A DNA stretch of 64,000 nucleotides, taken from positions 151,023 through 215,022 of the forward strand of contig NZ_RXLQ01000011.1 of assembly GCF_003953935.1 (NCBI RefSeq), in the 5' to 3' direction. Each line of letters begins with the position of its first letter. Position 1 is the first letter of the stretch. The position numbers were made by a program, and so were the translations under genes. The stretch is from Massilia atriviolacea. GTDB taxonomy: Bacteria > Pseudomonadota > Gammaproteobacteria > Burkholderiales > Burkholderiaceae_D. The notes below the pieces were generated by a model that saw only the letters and a list, made by a program, of their open reading frames with translations, had not been told where the DNA came from and ran no database searches. Of the stretch, positions 57,928 to 64,000 are shown one piece after another.

Positions 57928-58617
57928 CTATTCGATCAGGGGCGCGATCGCCAGCGGCGGACTGGCCGCGAGCAGCTGGCCGGCCCCGCCCTGCCCGTCG
58001 AAACGCAGGTCGACGATGCGGTGGGCGCCATGCTCGTCGCCGGGAAATGCGGCGCCCAGCGCCACCGGCAAGGGGCCCTCGCCGCGCAGGCGCAGTTGCG
58101 GCGCGGGTCCTTCACGCGGATACACGAAGCGCACCCCGACACAGGCACTGGCGCGCCCGCTCACGCCCGTGTAGCGCTGGTAATCGAGGGCCTGGGCGCA
58201 GGCGGCGCGCAGTTCGGCGCTGTCGTACACGCCGTCGGCGCGCGCCACGATCGAGATGCGCGCGCGGAAATTGATCGGACCGGCGCCGCCTTCGATCAGC
58301 AGCGGCGCGTTCTCGTCGAACGCGGCCTTGAGCAGCGGAAACACCGCGCGCCCGATGGCGTCGAGCGGCAGGCGCACGGTGCTGCCCTTGAGCTGCAAGC
58401 TCAGCTGTATATGTTCCGGCAGAGCGCCCTTGCGCACCGGCACCAGCTGTATCTGGTTTTGCAAAAGGTTCTTGGGCCTGCCGTATTTGTCGAACACGAT
58501 CATGGCGCGGTAGGCATCGCGATAACTGAGCCATTCGGTCCCGGCGGCGCGCGTGTTGACGCTGGCGGCGGCGCACAGCAGTGCGAGCGACAGGGCGAGG
58601 TGGCGTGGCGCGTTCAT
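57928..58617 (-). CDS. Secreted protein of unknown function paired with MipA (copy 2)
   Basis: A 229-residue paralogue of the protein at 55986-56687. It has a signal peptide (LALSLALLCAAASVNTRAA), the shared EWLSYRDAYRAMIVFDKYGRPK start, two cysteines (ELRAACAQAL, SACVGVRF) and the shared end PLAIAPLIE. It is again 2 bases after the MipA stop. The pair as a unit has been duplicated and has since diverged. Confidence 0.82.
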   Translation of the reverse strand: MNAPRHLALSLALLCAAASVNTRAAGTEWLSYRDAYRAMIVFDKYGRPKNLLQNQIQLVPVRKGALPEHIQLSLQLKGSTVRLPLDAIGRAVFPLLKAAFDENAPLLIEGGAGPINFRARISIVARADGVYDSAELRAACAQALDYQRYTGVSGRASACVGVRFVYPREGPAPQLRLRGEGPLPVALGAAFPGDEHGAHRIVDLRFDGQGGAGQLLAASPPLAIAPLIE

Positions 58618-58619
58618 GA

Positions 58620-59507
58620 TCAGAACCGGTAAGCGAGGGCGGTGGACAGGACGAAGCCGTTGGGACGCTCCACCAGCGGACTCTTGCGTGCATCGCCCAG
58701 CACGCGGCTTGCTTGCACGTTGTTAATCAACAACCAGGACGGCGTCAGCGACCAGTGCCAGCGCACCCCGGCGCTGGCGCCGTTGAGGCCGGCGCCAGGC
58801 GCATAGGCGCGGTTGCCGCTGCGGATGGCTTCGTCCGGCGTGACGCCGAAAAAGCTGTTGTTGTAACTGCGGTTGACTACGCTGATGCCGGCCGCCAGCG
58901 CGATCCGGTGATGCGGCGAGAACTGGGTCATCACGCGCTGGATGCCGAGGTTCCAGATGACGCCGTCGGAGCCCTTGCCGGCGCCGGCCAGCACGTTGTT
59001 GGTCAGGCGCACATGGGGAGTGAGATAGACGTTCACGAAGCCGCCGGCCTGCAGGCGCGCGCTCACCACATCCATGCCGGAGAGGCGGTTGGGACCGGCG
59101 CTGCGCGTGTTCTTGCCGGGCTGGTCGGGGGACTCGCCCTCCGGCGCCAGCGACGAGGTATTGACCATCATGGAATTGAGCGAGGCGCCGCCCAGCGCCG
59201 CCCCGGTGCCCGCTTCGCTGCGCCGCGCCTGGACCGCCAGCAGCGGCCCGAATTCGAGCGAAGGCTGGTCCGACAGATGAATCCCGGCATTCATGCCGGA
59301 AATAAAGACACCATTACTCCATTCGCCCTGCAGCACCGGCACCGCCATGCGGCGCGGGCGGCGCGCGCCATCGTAGGCCGGGGCCGAGACGAAGCCGAGC
59401 CCGACATACATGTCGCGGCTGCCGTCCGGCATCGGATTGACGGCCGGGGTGCGGGCATGGAGCGGGGCGCAAGCCGCGCCGAGCAGGAGGGTCAGGAGTA
59501 TTTTCAT
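58620..59507 (-). CDS. MipA/OmpV family outer-membrane protein (copy 2)
   Basis: A 295-residue paralogue of the protein at 56690. It has a signal peptide (LLTLLLGAACAPLHAR), MYVGLGFVSAPAYDGARRPR, a hydrophilic loop rich in Pro/Ser/Gly at about 120-145, and terminal strands ending ALAYRF. The start at 59507 was taken because the signal peptide begins there. The frame extends far upstream without homology. It is 56 bases downstream of lipoprotein paralogue 3. Confidence 0.87.
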   Translation of the reverse strand: MKILLTLLLGAACAPLHARTPAVNPMPDGSRDMYVGLGFVSAPAYDGARRPRRMAVPVLQGEWSNGVFISGMNAGIHLSDQPSLEFGPLLAVQARRSEAGTGAALGGASLNSMMVNTSSLAPEGESPDQPGKNTRSAGPNRLSGMDVVSARLQAGGFVNVYLTPHVRLTNNVLAGAGKGSDGVIWNLGIQRVMTQFSPHHRIALAAGISVVNRSYNNSFFGVTPDEAIRSGNRAYAPGAGLNGASAGVRWHWSLTPSWLLINNVQASRVLGDARKSPLVERPNGFVLSTALAYRF

Positions 59508-59563
59508 ACAGGGGGTCCGGTCCTGGCGGCACGCGCGCGCCGCCAGGGAAGCGGAAACAGCCT

Positions 59564-60874
<1,311 letters not shown>

Positions 60875-61025
60875 GGCGAATCCTTTCGAAGATGTAAGCG
60901 AGACCCGCCGCCACCAACGCGGCAGGCAGACCGAATGCGAGTAAGGACATGATAACGACATGCGCACCCCAATTCCGCCAACATCTGTCCCCCATTTGTC
61001 ACTTATTTGTAATACCGCGATGCGC

Positions 61026-61041
61026 GCCGCTCTTATACAAT
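61026..61041 (+). promoter_or_regulatory. Promoter segment shared with the response regulator gene, copy 2
   Basis: Identical 16-nt GCCGCTCTTATACAAT, as at 52354-52369. It is followed within 8 bases by the AAGGAG of a 14-codon leader frame and then by the kinase gene. Confidence 0.55.
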
Positions 61042-61065
61042 GCTGCGCAAGGAGAAGCGACAGCT

Positions 61066-61110
61066 ATGGCAACAGTTATTGAACACCGTTGTGGCGGGAA
61101 GCGCGCGTGA
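61066..61110 (+). CDS. Possible 14-codon leader peptide before the sensor kinase
   Basis: ATG at 61066 with AAGGAG about 12 bases upstream encodes MATVIEHRCGGKRA, and its TGA overlaps the kinase GTG (GTGA). Such a frame could couple or attenuate kinase translation. It could also be chance. No conserved family is known. Confidence 0.4.
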   Translation: MATVIEHRCGGKRA

Positions 61111-62405
61111 ACCGCATCTTTTTCCGCTTCTTCGTGCTGGTGATGCTATCGATCACGGTCGCGACCTTCTTCATCTACGTCGCCATCAGCCGCCTGTTCG
61201 GCGACCCGCTGGACGACATCGCGCGGCGCCAGGCGGCAGCCCAGATTTTCCTGCTCGAACAGTACATCGACAGAGCCCCCACCGACGAATGGCTGGTGCG
61301 CCTGAACAAGGTGCGCGATGTGACGGCCGTCAAGCTCGACCTGATGCCGCTCGCCAGCGCGCGCGCCGCGCTCCCGGCCAAGCAGCACGCCGCCCTCGAC
61401 CGTGGCGAACTGGTGCTCGACGCCGCCAACAAGGCCTTCTACCGCCGGGTCGACCTGCACGGTCAAAGCTATGTCGGCAGCGCCGAAGACGTCATCCACG
61501 CGCATGGATTGCCGATCGATGTCGGCCTGGCGCTGGAAATGGAGGCGGTGCGCTATGTGATCGTGGCGCTGTTCCTGCTGGTGCCGGCCGCGCTGTGGTC
61601 GCGCTCGCACTGGCTGGGGCTGCAGGCGCTCTCGCGCGTGGCCGACGAGGTCGGCGCCGGCAAGCTGGCCGCGCGCGCCGAGTTCAAGCCGCGCGCCAGC
61701 ATTTATCCGCTGGCCGAGCGCTTCAACCACATGGCCGGGCGCATCGAAGGCTTGCTCGACGCCCAGAAAAACCTGCTCCATTCCGTTTCACACGAATTGC
61801 GCACGCCGATCGCGCGCCTGGAATTCGCGCTGGAGCTGCTGCGCTCGGCAGCGGACGACCCGGCGCTGGAACAGCGCATCGTGGCGATGGAAGGCGATGT
61901 CGCCGAGCTCAACGGCCTGGTGAACGAGTTGCTGAGCATGATCCGGCTCGACAGCCGCCAGGCGCTGCAGCAGGCCGACTTCGAACTGGCCCCGGCGCTG
62001 CTGGGCTGCGTGGACGCGCTCGACCCGCTGGCGGCCCAGCCCGAGATCCGCCTCGACAGCGCCTTGGGCAGCATGAGCGGCGACCGCCGCCTGCTGGTGC
62101 GGGCGGTCGGGAACCTGCTGCGCAATGCGCAAAAATACGGCAACGGCCATATCGCCCTGTCGGCGCGGCGCACGGACGGGGTGGAAATCGTGGTCGAAGA
62201 TGACGGGCCCGGCATTCCAGAGGCGGAACGCGGCAAGGTGTTCGAACCGTTCTACCGGCTCGACCGCAGCCGCGACCGCAGTACCGGCGGCTTCGGGCTG
62301 GGATTGTCGATCGCGCAGAAGGCCGTGGCGCTGCATGGCGGCACGATCGCGGTGGAGCAGTCGGCGATGGGCGGGGCGCGCTTTGTGATCGCCTTGCCCG
62401 CCTGA
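61107..62405 (+). CDS. Sensor histidine kinase, RstB/EnvZ type
   Basis: A 432-residue inner-membrane kinase. TM1 is at about 4-26, a periplasmic domain of about 115 residues follows, TM2 is at about 149-165, HAMP at about 170-217, and the dimerisation helix has H229 (SVSHELRTPIARLEFALELL). The ATPase domain has LLRNAQKY (N box), EDDGPGIPEAERGKVFEPFYR and GGFGLGLSIA. It should phosphorylate the OmpR-type regulator at 52390. The GTG at 61107 was chosen from GGGAAG six bases upstream. A TTG at 61089 is possible. It lies divergently beside lipoprotein paralogue 3. Confidence 0.92.
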   Translation: MNRIFFRFFVLVMLSITVATFFIYVAISRLFGDPLDDIARRQAAAQIFLLEQYIDRAPTDEWLVRLNKVRDVTAVKLDLMPLASARAALPAKQHAALDRGELVLDAANKAFYRRVDLHGQSYVGSAEDVIHAHGLPIDVGLALEMEAVRYVIVALFLLVPAALWSRSHWLGLQALSRVADEVGAGKLAARAEFKPRASIYPLAERFNHMAGRIEGLLDAQKNLLHSVSHELRTPIARLEFALELLRSAADDPALEQRIVAMEGDVAELNGLVNELLSMIRLDSRQALQQADFELAPALLGCVDALDPLAAQPEIRLDSALGSMSGDRRLLVRAVGNLLRNAQKYGNGHIALSARRTDGVEIVVEDDGPGIPEAERGKVFEPFYRLDRSRDRSTGGFGLGLSIAQKAVALHGGTIAVEQSAMGGARFVIALPA

Positions 62406-62444
62406 GCCGCCGGCGCTGGTCGACTAGCAGCGCCGGCGCCCGAA

Positions 62445-62759
62445 CTACTTCTGTTCCGGCCTCAGGTGGGTGATCCCATACCAGAGATGCTGCCACCAGT
62501 GCTCGCGCGAGCTGACCACCTGCAGGCAGCGCGTATCGATCTCGCCCTTGAAGACGGGATCGGCGCATTGCTTGGTCATCAAGGCGTGACGCTGGTTCTC
62601 GGCATTGACGATGGCAATCGCAAACCACACCGCCACGCTGCACATCAGCACCACCAGGCTCCACGCCAGCTGGTTGATCCAGTTACGCTCGAACAAATCC
62701 TCCTCGACCGGCCGCGAACCGTCGTAGATCTTCAGGAGTTTTTCTTCAGGATCGCTCAT
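62445..62759 (-). CDS. Small single-helix membrane protein of unknown function
   Basis: A 104-residue protein with one hydrophobic helix (LAWSLVVLMCSVAVWFAIAI, residues 31-50), a short acidic N-terminus and a C-terminal part with two cysteines (TKQCADPVF and TRCLQVV). If that part faces the periplasm, the cysteines could be substrates of the neighbouring DsbA. The start overlaps the dsbA stop, so the two are translated together. No family recognised. Confidence 0.72.
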   Translation of the reverse strand: MSDPEEKLLKIYDGSRPVEEDLFERNWINQLAWSLVVLMCSVAVWFAIAIVNAENQRHALMTKQCADPVFKGEIDTRCLQVVSSREHWWQHLWYGITHLRPEQK

Positions 62760-63466
62760 TTTCCGGCAGGTTTGGCAACCGTTTTCGCAGGGGCGGCGGC
62801 GCTAGCCTTCTCGTTCTGGGCCTTGGTCACCAGTGCATCGAGCACTTGCTGGACCGCCGGATAGACATTCGCATTGTTCAGGCCCGGATTGGCGCCGCCG
62901 ATGGCCGCCGGCGAGGTCAGGTACTTGCCGTCGATGACCAGGGTCGGCGCGCCGTCGATCTTGTAGTTGCTCATGACTTGCTGAGCACCCTTGAGCTTGG
63001 TCAGCACGCCGAAGGAGTTCCAGTATTCCAGGAACTTGGCCTTGTCGATGCCCTGCTTCGGCACCCAGTCGAGGATCGCGTCGTCCTTGTTCAGGCGCAG
63101 GCGCTCGACGTGGAAGGCACGGAACACTTTGGGATTCATTTCTTCCGACTTGCCCATCGCTTCGAGGGTCAGGTGCAGATGCGCCTCCGGATCGCTGGGG
63201 CCGGTCACCGGGAAGTGCACGCGGCGGAACACGATATTGTCGCCCTGCTTTTTGACCCAGTCGGCCAGGTGCGGTTCCAGCGCATTGCAAGCCGGGCAGT
63301 GGTACATGAAAAATTCGATGACTTCCACTTTCTTACCGACGGTCTTGGTCGGCTGCGGGCTCGACAGCGTAACAAATTCGGCGCCGTTCTTGGGATCGGT
63401 GGGCGACGCGATCGCCGTGGTGGCGACCAGACTGGCGACGGCGAGAGCAATACGCAGGAAACGCAT
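62756..63466 (-). CDS. dsbA: Thiol:disulfide interchange protein DsbA
   Basis: A 236-residue periplasmic oxidoreductase with a signal peptide (ALAVASLVATTAIAS) and the active site CPAC in FFMYHCPACNALEPHLADW. The cis-proline loop GAPTLVIDG is near residue 190, and the C-terminal tail is Ala/Lys-rich (about 25 residues). It introduces disulfides into exported proteins. The dipeptide PA replaces the PH of E. coli DsbA, which should change its redox potential. Its partner DsbB is not in the window. Confidence 0.93.
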   Translation of the reverse strand: MRFLRIALAVASLVATTAIASPTDPKNGAEFVTLSSPQPTKTVGKKVEVIEFFMYHCPACNALEPHLADWVKKQGDNIVFRRVHFPVTGPSDPEAHLHLTLEAMGKSEEMNPKVFRAFHVERLRLNKDDAILDWVPKQGIDKAKFLEYWNSFGVLTKLKGAQQVMSNYKIDGAPTLVIDGKYLTSPAAIGGANPGLNNANVYPAVQQVLDALVTKAQNEKASAAAPAKTVAKPAGK

Positions 63467-63608
63467 AAATATCCTTCATGTTTAAGTTGAGACGACGATC
63501 GCGAGATTACCACTTTTTGCGGCAGCTCTCAGGCCAAGGAACCGCATTTTACATTGCGTTGCAAATGCCGTCCCGGCTTATCCCACGCCATGGCCGGTAA
63601 ACGCGCGC

Positions 63609-64000
63609 CTAGCGGCGCCGTTGACGCGCCAGTTCGAGTTTTTCGCACAGGATGGCGGCGCCCTGCACCAGGCGCGGTCCGGGCCGGGTCAGCAATTCGC
63701 CATCGAGCGTGATCAAATTGCCATTACGCACCGCCAGCAGGGTCGTGTAGGGCGCCCACATGGACAGGCCGGCATCGAGCGGCCCGTACGGCACGCTGCC
63801 GACGATCGCTTCCGGGTTGGCCTGCAACACGGCCTCGATGCCGACCGAGGGCGCCTTGACCGGCAGCGCGGCGAAGATATTCTCGCCGCCGCACAGGCGC
63901 ATCGCCTCGCTGGCCACCTGCTGGCCGTTGAGGGTGTAGAGCGGCTTGTCCCACACCTGGTAGAACACCTTGACCGCGGGCCGCTTGCCGTAGCGCGCGC
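63609..64000 (-). CDS. ABC transporter periplasmic binding protein, BtuF-like (5' part outside window)
   Basis: About 130 C-terminal residues of a helical-backbone metal-chelate binding protein. Recognisable are VFYQVWDKPLYTLNGQQVAS, LCGGENIFAAL, PSVGIEAVLQANPEAIVG and TRPGPRLVQGAAIL near the C-terminus, the pattern of BtuF-type cobalamin or haem/siderophore binding proteins. The N-terminal half and signal peptide lie beyond position 64000. Cobalamin is the most likely ligand by similarity. No other transporter gene is visible. The gap to dsbA (63467-63608) holds nothing clear. Confidence 0.82.
   Translation of the reverse strand, partial: ARYGKRPAVKVFYQVWDKPLYTLNGQQVASEAMRLCGGENIFAALPVKAPSVGIEAVLQANPEAIVGSVPYGPLDAGLSMWAPYTTLLAVRNGNLITLDGELLTRPGPRLVQGAAILCEKLELARQRRR

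Noticed and set aside
61040..62203. Alternative ATG-started frame over the sensor kinase
   Set aside because: It is out of frame with the kinase motifs and Arg-rich. The kinase frame is unambiguous.

Overview
The window is a high-GC chromosomal segment that reads like a betaproteobacterium of the family Oxalobacteraceae (Massilia, Duganella or Janthinobacterium type). The evidence is the exosortase-B type eps genes with a PEP-CTERM protein elsewhere, the gene order exbB-exbD-lpxK-Trm112-kdsB-adk, the K+-independent H+-pyrophosphatase, and the GC-driven open frames on both strands. This placement is inferred from gene content only. No insertion sequence, prophage, rRNA or CRISPR array was seen.

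Layout. 1-7566 (minus): exopolysaccharide genes epsF (cut by the window edge), epsE, epsD, epsB and epsL, then a CAAX-protease-like membrane protein and the ABC-F ATPase uup. A tRNA-Arg(CCT) follows at 7758. 7879-15368 (minus): a small lipoprotein, a small unknown protein, a CHAD protein, an MscS channel, a cyanide-insensitive type bd oxidase (cydA-cydB), an NTF2-like protein, and a tandemly duplicated coiled-coil membrane protein, one copy of which is frameshifted. 15531-22479 (minus): a tight operon for aerobic 2-aminobenzoate (anthranilate) breakdown through CoA thioesters. It encodes the ligase, the fused monooxygenase/reductase, a MarR regulator, enoyl-CoA hydratase, acyl-CoA dehydrogenase and a RidA-type protein. 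A promoter with a MarR-like operator precedes it. 22567-32948 (minus): a giant periplasm-sensing hybrid histidine kinase between two paralogous REC proteins with a possible Hpt-like tail, then patatin, gamma-glutamyltransferase and a short-chain dehydrogenase with a LiuR-like palindrome in front. 33669-37713 (plus): three overlapping uncharacterised genes. 37798-41565: a CoA-transferase family enzyme, a PEP-CTERM protein and an NHL/Ig lipoprotein. 41681-48010 (minus): hppA, adk, kdsB, Trm112, lpxK, exbD and exbB.

48011-49027 is non-coding and holds six diverged copies of a unit of about 70 bp, each centred on a DnaA-box-like nonamer. It is the most striking non-coding feature here. xseA and sodB follow on the plus strand.

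52390-62405 looks like one functional locus. An OmpR-type response regulator and an RstB/EnvZ-type sensor kinase, both on plus, enclose about 8 kb of minus-strand genes for cell-envelope proteins. These are three paralogous lipoproteins with two PrcB-like domains each and Thr-Pro linkers encoded by hexanucleotide repeats, plus two copies of a coupled pair (MipA/OmpV porin-like protein and an unknown secreted protein). The regulator and the kinase share an identical 16-nt promoter segment. The window closes with a small membrane protein, dsbA and a partial BtuF-like binding protein.

Start codons were re-chosen for many genes from Shine-Dalgarno position, overlaps and family length. Several use GTG or TTG.
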